NCBI GenBank assembly: GCA_964019155.1
Contig: OZ025240.1
Span: 43,834,746 to 43,898,745 of the forward strand
Direction: 5' to 3'
From: Osedax fenrisi
Taxonomy: Eukaryota > Annelida > Polychaeta > Sabellida > Siboglinidae
DNA length: 64,000 nt
Shown: piece by piece, positions 43,357 through 58,164 of the stretch
Layout of the letters: the number at the start of each line of letters is the position of its first letter
Numbering within the stretch: position 1 is the first letter of the stretch
The notes under the pieces: generated by a model
The model's input: the letters and a program-made list of their open reading frames with translations, nothing else
What the model was told of the DNA's origin: nothing
Databases searched by the model: none
Translations under genes and position numbers: made by a program

Positions 43357-44340
43357 ATGGATTGTATTACATGTAATTTAGAAATTAATAACGAAAATTA
43401 TATATCATGTTCATGTGGTAATAAATACCATTATAAATGCTTATATAAAGCAAAAATAATGAAAACAAATTGGTCTAATAAATCACCACCAAAATATGCT
43501 ATTCAGTTATTTAGATCACCAAATTTTATATTTAAATGTAATACATGTATAAATAATAATAATGATAATACACCAATAAATCAACCTAGTTTAAATAACT
43601 CATTACCATCGTCTACTATTATTGATAATAGTAATATTAATACTTTAATAAATAGCACAGAAAAAAAATTAAATATGTTACTATCAAAAATCACTGAAAT
43701 AAGTGATATGATTGTTGTTAAAAAATCATACGCTAATGTAACCGCTAATGTAACTTCTACTGTAACCAATTATGATACCTTTACTGACAATTTGGTAAAA
43801 TCAGTAAATATTATTAAAAATAATATAGATAGCAATAATGAAATAATTATTCACAATATAAATATTCCTAATAATGATAAAACTAATTTCTTTAAATACT
43901 TAGTAAATATTATTTGTAAAACAGTAAATATTAATAAATCGTGTGTATTATCAATAGTTCAATTATCATTTAATAAATTAAAATTAATTTTAGATAATGT
44001 GGTCTCAAAAAAAATTATTTTATCAAATGTTAACCGATTATGTAAATTACGAGATCTACAAAATTCATTCATTAGAACATCTCTAGATGAAATATCACTA
44101 GAACGACATCAGATATTATACCATGTAGTTAAAAATAAATTAATTAAAAGTAAAAAAATTATCAAATGTATTTATAATTCTAGAAGTAGTTCCTATGAAC
44201 TAAGATATATTATAAATAATAAAATTGACTGGAATATGTCAATTGGTGAAGATAATTTTAGTGTATGGAAATTGTCATATATTACTTATAACAATTCCAT
44301 TATTAATAAAAATAAAAATAAAAATACAGGTTCTAGATGA
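43357..44340 (+). CDS. LINE B ORF1 protein with PHD-like zinc finger
   Basis: The most likely start is the ATG at 43357 (MDCITCNLEINNENYISCSC); an upstream ATG at 43297 only adds a low-complexity leader. Cys/His pattern C-x2-C...C-x-C...H-x2-C...C-x2-C over residues 3-65 is a PHD/RING-like finger, as in many CR1-type ORF1 proteins. A coiled-coil-like segment and a basic C-terminal domain (FIRTSLDEISLERHQILYHV) follow. The same C-terminal block occurs degraded in LINE C. It ends 2 bp before the open region of ORF2. Confidence 0.8.
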   Translation: MDCITCNLEINNENYISCSCGNKYHYKCLYKAKIMKTNWSNKSPPKYAIQLFRSPNFIFKCNTCINNNNDNTPINQPSLNNSLPSSTIIDNSNINTLINSTEKKLNMLLSKITEISDMIVVKKSYANVTANVTSTVTNYDTFTDNLVKSVNIIKNNIDSNNEIIIHNINIPNNDKTNFFKYLVNIICKTVNINKSCVLSIVQLSFNKLKLILDNVVSKKIILSNVNRLCKLRDLQNSFIRTSLDEISLERHQILYHVVKNKLIKSKKIIKCIYNSRSSSYELRYIINNKIDWNMSIGEDNFSVWKLSYITYNNSIINKNKNKNTGSR

Positions 44341-44341
44341 C

Positions 44342-46818
44342 TAACCGGCAATAAAGATGAAAATATTAAAAATAACAATTTAAATATATATTACGCTAAT
44401 GCTCGTAGTATTAGAAATAAAATGAATTTTTTGGAATTTTTACTTTCATCTAATAAATATGACATTATATGTTTAGTTGAAACATTCTTAACGGTAGATG
44501 ATAGAGATTCTCTATATTTAATCGGTGGAAAAAATTATACACTATTTAGATACGATAAATTAATTCATAGAGGAGGTGTTGCGATATTTTGTAAATCTAG
44601 TTTATGTCCTGTAAGAAATTTTATTTCACACATAGATGTTCAATATATACATTTAAAAATTAATTCAAAAATTCCATTTAATATTATATGTGTCTATAGA
44701 CCTCCAAATTGTAATGATGTTTCTCATGAACAGATATGTAAATTATTTGATATAACCCAACACAATTATAATTCATCTATAATTATAGGAGATTTTAATT
44801 TACCAAATTTTAATTGGAAATAATATACATTTCCTAGTTACCCAAAAAGTTATGCATTACTTTACGATTCGATTATTAAAAATTCATTTTCACAATTAAT
44901 AAATAAGCCAACTCGTAATAATAATATAATTGATTTACTTTTTACTAATGAAAAACAATTACTATCTAATATAAATATTGGAGACTATTTCGGATTATAC
45001 AAAAATATAAGTGACCACTATTCTGTTTCATTTAATGTAAATATTGAAAAATACCCATGTAAACAGATTTTAAAATCAAACAATTTTGATTTCAATAATG
45101 CTAATATAAAATTGATTAAATATCATCTTTCTAGATTTAATTGGGAATATCTAAATTCAAATGATTATAATATCGATCAAAAAGTAGAATATTTTAATAA
45201 GGTTCTAAATAAATTATTTATATCACATATTCCTAATATAAATAATACAATAAAACAGGTACTTCCGAAGAATATATTGAAATTGAAGAAGCAAGTAAAA
45301 AAATTATTTCGAAAATCTAAAACTAATTTACAATATAAATATAATTGGATAGAAGCAAAAAAAAAATTATCCAAGGAATTAGAATCTTTAAATTTTAAGA
45401 GAGAGATTAATGCAATTAATTCAAAAAATAAATTAAAGTTTTATAAATTTATGAAAAAAAGACAAAATTTAAAATCTGGAGTATCTCCTCTAATTGATAT
45501 ATCAAATAATAATATTTTATTTTCAGATCTCGACAAAGCAAATACGTTAAATTCATATTTTAGTTCAATTCAACAAAATGATAATGGAAATTTACCCGAA
45601 TTTTATAACTTAACTAAACAAAAATTTGATAATATTGATTTAAATCTTGAAATAATTAAAATATTTTTAAATAGATTAAAAATTACACATACTTTCGGAA
45701 CTGATGGGATACCATCTTCTATGTTAAAATTATTATCTAATGAATTATGTAGGCCTTTATATATTATTTTTAATTCATCTTTATTATCGGGTAATATACC
45801 GAAAATTTGGAAAAAATCTATAATCACACCAATTTTTAAAAAGGGTGAACCATCAAATTCAAATAACTATAGGCCTATTTCAATAACATGTGTAATGTGT
45901 AGAGTATTAGAACGTATTATTTCTAAACAATTAATTTTTTATTTAAAATCTAATAATTTATTAACAAAATATCAATATGGTTTTATAAGTGGAAAATCCA
46001 CAGAATTACAATTAACAAAATGTTTAAAATTTTGGTATAATGAATTGAATAATACAAAATGTGTAGATATAATATATATTGATTTTGCAAAAGCTTTTGA
46101 TGTTGTTTCTCATGAAAAACTACTATTTAAATTAAAATCATACGGTATATCTAATAAAATAATAAAATGGTTTTATAATTTTTTATCGAATAGATCTCAA
46201 ATTACACGGGTTGAAAATTCTTTTTCAAATAGTTCTATTGTAAAATCTGGAGTACCACAAGGATCGGTTTTAGGTACAATTTTATTTTTATTATATATTA
46301 ATGATCTTCCTAGTATATTCTCTTCAAAAATTCATATTGATTTATTTGCCGATGATACAAAAATATATTTTTCATACGCATCTGAGAGTGAAAGATTTCT
46401 TTTACAAAATAATTTAAATTTATTTTCACAATGGGTAAATAAATGGCAATTAAATATTTCATTATCAAAATGTGCAGTTATGACTTTAGGGAAGGTTACT
46501 CCATCAAAATATTTTATAAATAATATTCAATTAGAAAACGTTACTTTTTATAAAGATTTAGGAATAATATTTGAAAATAACCTTTTATTTAATAAACATA
46601 TTGATTATATTTGTAAAAAAGCTTATTTTTCTTTGAATTCAATTTTTAGATGCATTACTACAAAATCCCCTAGAGCATTATTAAATGCATATAAAATTTA
46701 TTGCAGACCAATTTTAGAATATGCATCCATAATTTGGTCACCTTTTTCAAAGGTTAGTAAATTTCGTAGTCTCATAACCAAATTGAAAGAGTGCAAAGAT
46801 TATTTACTAGACGATTAA
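44342..46818 (+). pseudogene. LINE B ORF2: endonuclease and reverse transcriptase, one in-frame stop
   Basis: Endonuclease blocks NIYYANARSIRNKM, CLVETFLT, RGGVAIFCK, IIIGDFNLPNFNW, then TAA at 44821-44823. The same frame continues through ISDHYSVSF, a linker, and RT blocks NNYRPISITC, QYGFISGKSTELQ, IIYIDFAKAFDVVSH, GVPQGSVLGTILFLLYINDL and LFADDTKIYF. The frame is lost near 46790, where the C-terminal region continues in another frame. Confidence 0.9.
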
Positions 46819-47210
46819 TTACAAGATGCGTAGGATATACAAATTCATCAAATATTAATTATAAATCATATATAGAGAGATTGGTATATTTTAAATTAGA
46901 ATCACTTGAACTTAGAAGGTTAAAAATAGATCTAACTACAATTTTTAAAATTTCAAATAATTATACAGATATAAATATATCTGATATTCTTAACATTTCG
47001 AATAATTGTAGAACTAGAGGTAATTGTAAAAAATTAAATGTAATACATAATTATGATAATACAATTAAAAATATAATTAATAATAGATCAGTTAATATAT
47101 GGAATTCATTAAATAATGATATAATACAATCTGTATCTGTTTCATCTTTTAAAAATAAAATAAACAAAATCTGTTTCGACAAACTACTTTTTTTTAACAG
47201 AAATTTATAA
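46791..47210 (+). pseudogene. LINE B ORF2 C-terminal region (frameshifted)
   Basis: Continues ORF2 (VQRLFTRRLITRC, RRLKIDLTTIFKI, SVNIWNSLNNDI) after a frameshift near 46785. Typical CR1/L2 C-terminal block. Stop at 47208-47210. Confidence 0.8.
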
Positions 47211-47259
47211 TTTTATATTGATTTATGTTTCATTTTGTATCTAAATTATTGCATTATCT

Positions 47260-47965
47260 CTTCTGGTTTTTTTTTAATGTGTTTTTGTTATAGAAAATTT
47301 AGGTTTTTATATATATATTTCAAATATATTATAATATAAAATTAATAATTCATTATTATTACAGATAAAGTGGGAAGTATTATTTTATGTTTGTTTGTTC
47401 TGTATTATATTTTGTTATAAATTTATTTTTGTTATAGAAAATTCGGATTTTTTATATCTATATTTCAAATATACTATAATATAAAATTAATAATTCATTA
47501 TTATTACAGATAAAGTGTGAAGTATTATTTTACTTTTGTTTGTTCGATATTATATGTTTGTTTTATATATATTTTGTAAATATGTTTCAAATGTATTATA
47601 TTACTAAAATACAATATTAATAATTTTCTATTATTTCAGATTATAGTGATAAGTATTATATTATTTTGTTTCGTAATATTATTGGTATGTTTTGTTATTA
47701 ACTGTTTTTGTATATGTATATTGGTTTATTTTATTTGTAACTTGTTCTGTTTTTATATATATATATATATATATATATGTTTCAAATTGATTATACAATT
47801 AAAATATAAATTAATAAAGTACCTACTATTATTACAGATTTTGGTAAGTATTACATTATTTGTTTGTTTCATTCTAGTATTGGTTTATTTGATTTTTAAT
47901 ATGTTCTGTTTATAATATATTTAAAATTTAACATTTAAAATTTAACATTTAAATATTAAATTATA
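47260..47965 (+). repeat. LINE B 3' UTR tandem repeats
   Basis: Units contain TTATAGAAAATT(T/C)(A/G)G, ATTTCAAATATATTATAATA and ATTATTATTACAGAT(A/T)AAGT, recurring about five times with growing divergence. Short hydrophobic frames here are not genes. Confidence 0.75.
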
Positions 47966-48336
47966 TAACTAATAATTTATTACTAAAACAGGGTACAAGA
48001 TGAAGAATTCTATAAAGTTAAAGTAGAAATTGAATATTTCGATGCCACTTACAAAATAATGTATTTTATTTCTATTTTCGATTATTTTTACGATATCTTT
48101 TATTTCTATTTTGATCATTTTTCGTTTATTTTTACTATATGATTTATTTCTACTTTCGATTGTTTTTCGTTTATTTTTACGGTAACTGTAAAACGTTTTA
48201 ATTTCCTTCATTTTTTAATTTCGTATTATTCTTTATTTATTTCTATAACGTATGTTATCGTTAGCAAATATTTATACTTTATACTTTCGATTATATTTTC
48301 GGCTATGTATTTGCTTAAATAAATTATCAATCAATC

Positions 48337-49805
<1,469 letters not shown>

Positions 49806-49925
49806 TCGTGTTTTTATCGTTATACAAACGTATTGGGTTGGGTTTTTGGTTGGATTTGGGTTTAGCTATACAGTTCGTATACCCCGACGTTGTTATGGTT
49901 ATATTCTCCTCGCCTATATAATAGG
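49806..49925. other. unassigned junction sequence
   Basis: Between LINE C and the duplicated repeat. G/T-rich (GGGTTGGGTTTTTGG at about 49834) with no coding signal. Confidence 0.4.
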
Positions 49926-51899
49926 TCATAAATATAATTATTTAATATTATATAATTATAAAAATATAAATAGAATACCTTATGAGACACCTATTGCATA
50001 TTCTGATACTATCGGCCACTACCCCGGACTTGCTTTATTATAATGCTTTTGTATACAAAGTCATATATGACTTTTGTAATGCTTAATAAATAGTTAATAA
50101 TTTTCAGTAATATATAAAAGTGAAATCACAGTATTCTATAACTATATTATTTACAGCAAATTAAAAAAAAATAAGATCTTAAAATTCAGTATTTATCGAT
50201 ATATTAGAAGTATGCTGATGCATATAAATTATCGGCCACTATTCCGTTCTCTTCCCTATAGGTTATTTTCCTAAAATTATTGAATTACCGTCGATCATAT
50301 ATACATAATATTATTAAGGTAAACGTCATAATAGTATAATAACATAACACAGGTATATATAGTTAATACGACCTGGTAAGGTAAGGCAAGGTATATTACT
50401 TTAATTAATTATTAAATATTACTTTAATTATTATTATATATATATATATATATAATATTTTTAACTTTAATCATTATTATATATATAAGAATAAATTGAT
50501 AATTTCATTATATTTACTGTTTGAAATATGTTGTTGTAATATAATCTACTAATGTATTGTGTATATGTACTAATGTATATGTATACTATTTTTAATTATT
50601 ATATATATATAAAGAAGAAATTGATAATTTCAAATGAAAGTAAATATAATGTTATATTTACTGTTTGAAATATGTTTTTATAATATAATCTATTAATATA
50701 ATACAATTGATATGCAATTTGTTATTTTAGAAAAATGTAGAAGAATAATTTAGTATTATATATTATATATATTGTAAAATATTGACTTTATAGTAGATAG
50801 TAAATACAATTCGATTCGATGATCCTATGAGTCAAACAGTTGCACTCAAGTCTACCCATCGGCATACGCCGACAGTTATTAATAACTAAAGCTGTCTGAG
50901 AGATAACGAGGCGTCGAAGGAGTAATACACCTAGAGAAATAATAGATAAAGACTAACTCCGAGCAACGGCGGCGACACTAAGATAACAATGGCGACTCGG
51001 AAGAGAGATAAGCATATACCAATGTCACATGATATCTTGCCAGCCATGAGAAAATTCCACCAAAAAAAAAATATTAAATAAATTAATGTTGATCATATAT
51101 GATATATATACAAAATATTATTAACATAAACATTATACTTATATAATAATATAACACCATTATAGATAAACTGTTGTGATATGAATTATAATAGAAATTA
51201 AAAATTAATAGTATCAGTATTTTTCCCTATAGTATAATTTTCTTTATAATTAAATCATAACTATTTACATTATTATTAAATACCACTACTTAATAGGTAA
51301 AACTTATAAATAAAATTTGGAAATATTTAATTGAAAAATAATAAAGTTATGGTGATTTATTGTTAGGGTGTTGGTATTCGAGTAATCTCCCCTATATTTA
51401 ATAATATAATATTTTACCTATTATTGTGTTATCATATTATACACATATTATTTATTATATCTAGAAACTATATTATATATCCTAATAAATTTTAATATTA
51501 TAATTAATAGTATACAACTGAAGAACATACATTTTATTAATATTTACTAATTACTAATACCTAAATATTCAATATATTCAACGAATATTACTTCGATATT
51601 AACTAATGTTGATTTTATATATTATTTATAAATTTAATTATGTTATAGGACTAATATTATATGATATTATAATATATTATGATATCTAAAACTATTTTAT
51701 AGGTATAGTATAACTAGCCGTACTCGACCCGGCGTTGCTCGGTTTTTATTATTTTCCCATCTATTATTTATAAATTATAGCTGTTCCTGATTCTTCATTG
51801 TTATATATATACAATTATATAAATGTTAGCTGAAATATAAACAAATGTTTTAATATTTAAAAAATTAGTAGACAAATATTTTAATATTTAAAAAATTAA
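49926..51899. repeat. large duplicated repeat, copy 1
   Basis: Aligns with 55632-57992 at high identity. Shared landmarks are AGACACCTATTGCATATTCT, CAAACAGTTGCACTCAAGTC TACCCATCG, ATGGCGACTCGGAAGAGAG and GACCCGGCGTTGCT. It lacks about 390 bp that copy 2 has (56173-56560). Its left edge falls inside what is MITE D in copy 2. The short frame at 49747-50043 is not supported as a gene. Confidence 0.88.
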
Positions 51900-52236
51900 A
51901 TTAATTAAAAAAGAATATGCAATAAGAATAGATGATAATCAAATGAAGACAACTAAAAATAAATTACTTTCAGATATATTTTGGGATTAAACGAATGGAT
52001 TGCATAATTTATTAAAGCCAAGAGTAGATGCTATAAAAATAATTGAAACAGATAGAACAATAATTAGTGAAAGTTATATGCTCTATTTTAACATAATTGA
52101 AAATACTAATGACATTTTAAGCAGTTCACTAATTTCAAAATCAGATGAAAATAAATGTAAAGAGATAATTTATAAAAGAAAATATTTCTCTATAAAACTA
52201 ATTCATAAAGCTACATATTTATTAGATCCCAGATAA
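51890..52236 (+). pseudogene. hAT-type transposase fragment
   Basis: In one frame from about 51897: LIKKEYAIRIDDNQM, FWD, stop at 51988-51990, then NGLHNLLKPRVDAIKIIETD, RTIISESYMLYF and YKRKYFSIKLIHKATYLLDP. The LKP.V.AIK.IE.D and IH.AAYLLDPR pattern is typical of the region before the dimerisation domain in hAT/ZBED-like transposases. An in-frame stop and missing ends show decay. Confidence 0.65.
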
Positions 52237-52303
52237 CTTACAAGTTAATAAGAAAGTTTGTATTTATCTTTAAAGAATAAAATTTAAAAATAAATATTTA
52301 TTA

Positions 52304-52337
<34 letters not shown>

Positions 52338-52402
52338 GTATTAACATTTCTAAATGGGAATGACAGAAACATTAACTTAAAAATAATTATTATAAAATAC
52401 AT

Positions 52403-52472
<70 letters not shown>

Positions 52473-53513
52473 TATAAATTATATCTACCTATATATTTTT
52501 TAGGTAGAAGTATTTGGATTTATCTGTTTTTTTTCAAAGAAACATTATGCAAATTCAACAGTTCAAATAATGACCGAACTTGGAAATTATTCAGCAAAAG
52601 TTATAATTATAATGTATTATTCTTTAACTATATTAAATTTAAAATTATATATAATTATAATAAAATTACAAATACAATATATATTTACATACATTATATA
52701 CAGTATGGATTCTTTGAAAGTGGATATTTATAACTTTTTTTGTTATAAATTTGTTTAAAACTTAACAAACACAGTAGCGGATTGTCATTAAAATTGGTGA
52801 ACAAACTTTATCTCAAATATCAGTCTACCTAATTCTAATGTCTATGCAATTATTAGTAGATTTAGTGCTATTCTATCTATTATAAATTGTATTTTATATA
52901 ATTTTATTATAAATTCAATTTAAAATTGTTTATCTGATAATAATTATATTGCATACTTATTATGGCAAATATATATTATATTATATACTATCATGGATAA
53001 GATTGATAGTAAAATATTTTGAAACTATAGTCTATCTATCTATAGATATTCTATATTTTCGTATCTCAATCTGAGATATAATCTCATTTAGAAACTATTA
53101 GTATAATTAGTATAATAATAGTTATAATTACTTTATCAAACTTTAATTCAAAGTGTATAACGTATAAACACTAAATTAGTGACTAATGATCATACATATT
53201 AAAAATTATGTTTTAATAAACATAATTAGTTACTGATGAAGTTAGTGAGATTTATAATATATGGTATTTTAATACCATATTATAAGAGTTTTCATAATAG
53301 TATAGAATATATTACAAAAATCGGTACCTGGTATAAAGCGACTTGTTGTTTTTAAATAAGCGACGCAAAGGAAAATATCAACTCCCGCAATATCCGTAAT
53401 ATGTTTCCAATGTGTAAGTTAAATAGGTGTGGCTTAAATATCGTAGAGCGAGATATATACGTGATTATGAACTGGTGCAAATATCCTCTATTGGGATATA
53501 TACGTGATATATA
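52237..53513. other. A+T-rich, possible hAT remnant, long (TA)n
   Basis: (TA)n runs at about 52307-52335 and 52406-52466. Short frames at 52467-52758 share phrases with each other in two frames (MTELGNYSAK / NDRTWKLFSKS) and may be the decayed continuation of the hAT element. 53330-53510 is slightly less A+T-rich with no clear signal. Confidence 0.4.
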
Positions 53514-54177
53514 GGGGAAAGTAACCTAATAAGGACACTTTAACAATAAATGTTCTTAACATTTTATGACTCATTATTTGTATTCAAAAATTACATTTAA
53601 TATTATATGATTATAGATATTATTGTGATTTTAAAATTTTATTCAATTTTTTAATTCCATATATAACGGGGTGTCCGTATTCTGTACCCATGTCCGAATA
53701 CGGACTCCCTTGTTATAATACAAATAGTGTCCGTCCATCCTATATACGACTAGATAAACTACATAGTATTGATGAATCATTCAGAAAATTACAATTACAT
53801 TATAATTAATGTTATGAATAATTTATTCTAATTTAATTAGTTAAAAATGTATTTCTTTTTATTATTTTTTTATTTAATAATACAATTTAAGTATATAAAT
53901 ATAAATGTTATAGATTTAGCTTTATTGGTGGTATTAATATAGCGATTTTTATGAAAATCAGAATAGTTCATACGATGCGCGCTGATTGGTTAAAGGGTGT
54001 CCGTATTAAGACATATATAGTGTCCGTATTAGGTACTTATATATACTCTAATAAAAAAATAAAAATACTTTTTTTAGACTATTTATATAATTATGAATAT
54101 TTTATACATTAACATTTTTTTTGTATTATTTATGTTTTCTGAGATACCGAGAGTGTCCATATTCGGTTACTTTCCAC
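53514..54177. mobile_element. MITE B, TA-flanked, GTGTCC iterons
   Basis: Left end GGGGAAAGTAACCTAATAAG GACAC; the right end reads, inverted, GTGGAAAGTAACCGAATATG GACAC. TA flanks both sides (53512-53513, 54178-54179). GTGTCCGTATT-type motifs recur inside near the middle and right end. No coding capacity. Confidence 0.82.
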
Positions 54178-54179
54178 TA

Positions 54180-54823
54180 TGTATAACAGGTACAACATAT
54201 AAATATTAATGAAGTTCAAATTATAGTTACATAGTATTGATAGAAGAGTAACACTATTGTGTATATGTATCCTACTACGATATACTAGCAGCATAGACAT
54301 ATATGTGACGAATATGCTCCCATGGGATGCATGTATATGACTAGCAGCGATGGGCAGGATCGGGATCGGTATATATCGAAAAAGAGCACACATGCCATAA
54401 ATATGATTAGGGAGTAGAGGGAAGTGATTTAACACGAAAAATATAAATACACTGAGTAAATAGTACGCAATAAAATATATGTTAAAATATATACAAGTAC
54501 AGGAAGGACATACGTCCTTAATTATAGTATATCTTAATAAACTATATAAACTCCAATGTACGTAATATATTCGCTTTTAATTAAGTAAATTCTAATTTAG
54601 AATAAATTAAAAACTACAATATTTAGAACAAATTAATTTATAAGAACATTATAATAATGATTATTGTAACAGTTTTCTCATCATTGCGGTATATTATCAT
54701 ACATATATTATATATTATTTATACTTAACATTACACAGGCTGTAAGGAACTATATTGATATCATGTGTACTTATAATATATAGGTACCTACAGATATATT
54801 TACATATACATATATACACGATA
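54180..54823. other. non-coding, no gene seen
   Basis: A 101-codon minus-strand frame (54130-54435) overlaps the end of MITE B and shows no recognisable protein. Nothing else found. Confidence 0.45.
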
Positions 54824-55053
54824 GGGTTACAATCAAAAAGGACGAGTTAGGTAGCAAAGGTTAAATTTTAAATGTGAAATAAATGTATATAGACTCATTT
54901 TGGGATGTAATGCAGATAAAAAAATCAGGACAAAACTAAACCAATTAAACCAAATAACCCAAAAATACCAATACAATATATAAATATATACTATTAACTC
55001 GTATTTCAAATGTAACCTCTAACCCCCAACTCATCCTTTTTGATCGTCTCCCG
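54824..55053. mobile_element. MITE E, ~230 bp, ATCAAAAAGGA termini
   Basis: Left GGGTTACAATCAAAAAGGAC GAGTT; right (inverted) GGGAGACGATCAAAAAGGAT GAGTT, with further inverted similarity inward. TA precedes the left end (54822-54823). The right flank has no TA directly adjacent to it. Confidence 0.75.
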
Positions 55054-55367
55054 TTTATTAAAGACTATTTAATAACAAGTAGAAGTAATACATTATATGT
55101 GTATAATAATATAATACAACAATACGTAACTTATTAGAGTAATAGTCCTATACATTATTTTCCTAAAATTAATTTTCAAAAATATTAGGAAATTATTATT
55201 CCTATAAATATTAAGTTTAAAATTACTTAATTATAATGCGAATATTGTACGTACCTATGATTTTTATAAATTTATGAAATACTATTTAATTACAAGTATA
55301 ATCAATATAGTATATGTGTATAATGATATAACACAACGATACGTACATTATTAGAGTAATTGGCCTA
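55054..55367. other. A+T-rich, no gene seen
   Basis: Two related stretches (about 55075 and 55285, each with TATGTGTATAAT and ACAACAATACGTA-like phrases) suggest an old duplication. No gene. Confidence 0.4.
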
Positions 55368-55958
55368 GTGACCGAGAACGGAGTAGTGGTCGTTTTAATT
55401 AACGCTTAAATGGTGCTAAATAGGATAAAAAGTTCTATATACTATATTTAGATAATCAAAATTTCTATAAATAAAGTACATTTTTTTTTAAAATAATTAA
55501 TTAATTACACTAATTTATTACGAATAATTTTTTGTCAAATTTTAACAAAAACATGATTATATATATTTATACTTATTTATATGTGTGAGTGTGTATGTAT
55601 ATAATTAAATCAATTAAGGTGGGTATGCATCATAAATATAATTATTTAATATTATATAATTACAAAAATATAAATCGAATACCTTACGAGACACCTATTG
55701 CATATTCTGATACTATCGGCCACTACCCCGGACTTGCTTTATTCTAATGCTTTTGTATGACTTTTGTAATGCTTAATAAATAGTTAATAATTTTCAGTAA
55801 TATATAAAAGTGAAATCACAGTATTCTAAACCTATATGATTTATAGCAAATTAAAAAAAAATAAGATCTTAAAATTCAGTATTTATCGATATATTAGAAG
55901 TATGCTGATGCATATAAATTACCGGCCACTATAGTGGCGTATACTCCATTCTCTCCCC
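55368..55958. mobile_element. MITE D, TA-flanked, CGGCCACTA iterons
   Basis: Left GTGACCGAGAACGGAGTAGT GGTCG; right end inverted GGGGAGAGAATGGAGTA then, after 12 extra bases, GTGGCCGG. Copy 1 of the large repeat has the cleaner right end (inverted GGGAAGAGAACGGAATAGTG GCCG, about 50222-50248). TA on both sides. CGGCCACTA also occurs inside at about 55718. Confidence 0.65.
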
Positions 55959-56029
55959 TATAGGTTATTTTCCTACAATTATTGAATTACCGTCGATCAT
56001 ATATGATATATATATATATATATATATAT

Positions 56030-56096
<67 letters not shown>

Positions 56097-56631
56097 TATA
56101 TATATATATATATACATAATATTATTAATACCTAAACGTCATAATAGTATAATAACATAACACAAGTATAGGTAAACTGTTGTGTTACGAATAATAATAG
56201 AAATCAAAAATGAATATTAGTATTTATTAGTTATTCTATTCTGATTTTCTTTATAATTAAATCATAAAATGTAGACTATTATTAAATATATATATAAAAT
56301 AAAATAAGACAATTAGCCGATCGGCTCGAGTTGTCTATAGACAGGTGTGTTAACATTCTATTGTTGGCCGAATGTCATGTTTCGACTCCCCATCATGGAA
56401 CATTTTTTTATATTTTTATAATATATAATTATTTTTTTAATATATATAATATATGTTAATTTATAATACTAAATTATTTGTCTTTTATAAATCGATTAAT
56501 AATATTATTTGAATAGTTTACTATAGTAACTATAGTTATATATATATATTACTTTTTTCTGCCGAGCAAGCTAGACCTGGTAAAGTAAGTAAGGTATATT
56601 ACTTTAATTAATTATTAAATATTACTTTAAT

Positions 56632-56671
<40 letters not shown>

Positions 56672-57992
56672 TATTTTTAACTTTAATCATTATTATATAT
56701 ATAAAGAAGAAATTGATGATTTCAAATGAAAGTAAATATAATGTTATATTTACTGTTTGAAATATGTTTTTATAATATAATCTATTAATATAATACAATT
56801 GATATGCAATTTGTTATTTTAGAAAATGTTAGAAGAATAATTTAGTATTATATATTATATATATTGTAAAATATTAACTTTATAGTTGATAATAAATACA
56901 ATTCGATTCGATGATGTATGAGCCAAACAGTTGCACTCAAGTCTACCCATCGACATACGCCGACAGTTATTAATAACTAAAGCTGTCTGAGAGATAACGA
57001 GGCGTCGAAGGAGTAATACACCTAGAGCAATAATAGATACAGACTAACTATAGTTATACGAGCAACGGCGGCGACACTAATATAACAATGGCGACTCGGA
57101 AGAGAGATAAGCATATACCAATGTCACATGATATCTTGCCAGCCATGGGGAAATTTCACCAAAAAAAAAATATTAAATAAATTAATGTTGATCATATATG
57201 ATATATATACAAAATATTATTAACATAAACATTATACTTATATAATAATATAACACCATTATAGATAAACTGTTGTGATATGAATTATAATAGAAATTAA
57301 AAATTAATATCAATATTTTTCCCTATATTATAATTTTCTTTATAATTAAATCATAACTATTTACATTATTATTAAATACCACTACTTAATAGGTAAAACT
57401 TATAAATAAAATTTGGAAATATTTAATTGAAAAATAATAAAGTTATGGTGATTTATTGTTAGGGTGTTGGTATTCGAGTAATCTCCCCTATATTTAATAA
57501 TATAATATTTTACCTATTATTGTGTTATCATATTATACACATATTATTTATTATATCTAGAAACTATATTAGATATCCTAATAAATTTTAATATTATAAT
57601 TAATAGTATACAACTGAAGAACATACATTTTATTAATATTTACTAATTACTAATACCTAAATATTCAATATATTCAACGAATATTACTTCGATATTAACT
57701 AATGTTGATTTTATATATTATTTATAAATTTAATTATGTTATAGGACTAATATTATATGATATTATAATATATTATGATATCTAAAACTATTTTATAGGT
57801 ATATTATAACTAGCCGTACTCGACCCGGCGTTGCTAGGTTTTTATTATTTTCCCATCTATTATTTATAAATTATAGCTGTTCCTGATTCTTCATTGTTAT
57901 ATATATACAATTATATAAATGTTAGCTGAAATATAAACAAATGTTTTAATATTTAAAAAATTAGTAGACAAATATTTTAATATTTAAAAAAT
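55632..57992. repeat. large duplicated repeat, copy 2
   Basis: Partner of 49926-51899. It is longer because of a (TA)n expansion (about 55988-56118) and an extra segment at 56173-56560. Both copies hold a small G+C-richer island (56909-57170) with a 30-codon frame starting MATRKRDKHIPMSHDILPAM. Confidence 0.88.
56309..56400 (+). repeat. possible tRNA-derived SINE head
   Basis: TAGCCGATCGGCTCGAG followed about 60 bp later by a box B-like TTTCGACTCCCC. It lies only in copy 2 of the large repeat, so it may be a separate insertion. Box A is poor and spacing is long. Confidence 0.3.
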
Positions 57993-58164
57993 TAATAGAA
58001 AATATTTCAAAAAATATATTAAAAATACAATAAATATTTCGAATATTACAAAATATGTTTTAAAAAGATGTCGAAAACTCAAACCTTACCCGACCCGGCG
58101 TTGCTAGGTTTTTGATTATTTGCCAATCTATTATTAATTAATTAATTAATTATTAATATAATTA
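57993..58164. repeat. further GACCCGGCGTTGCT repeat fragment
   Basis: A third occurrence of the GACCCGGCGTTGCTAGGTTT motif (about 58085) with surrounding AAATATTTC-type sequence. An (ATTA)n stretch follows. Confidence 0.6.

Noticed and set aside
53514..54177. A coding transposase inside MITE B
   Set aside because: No frame of useful length or recognisable motif between the inverted ends.
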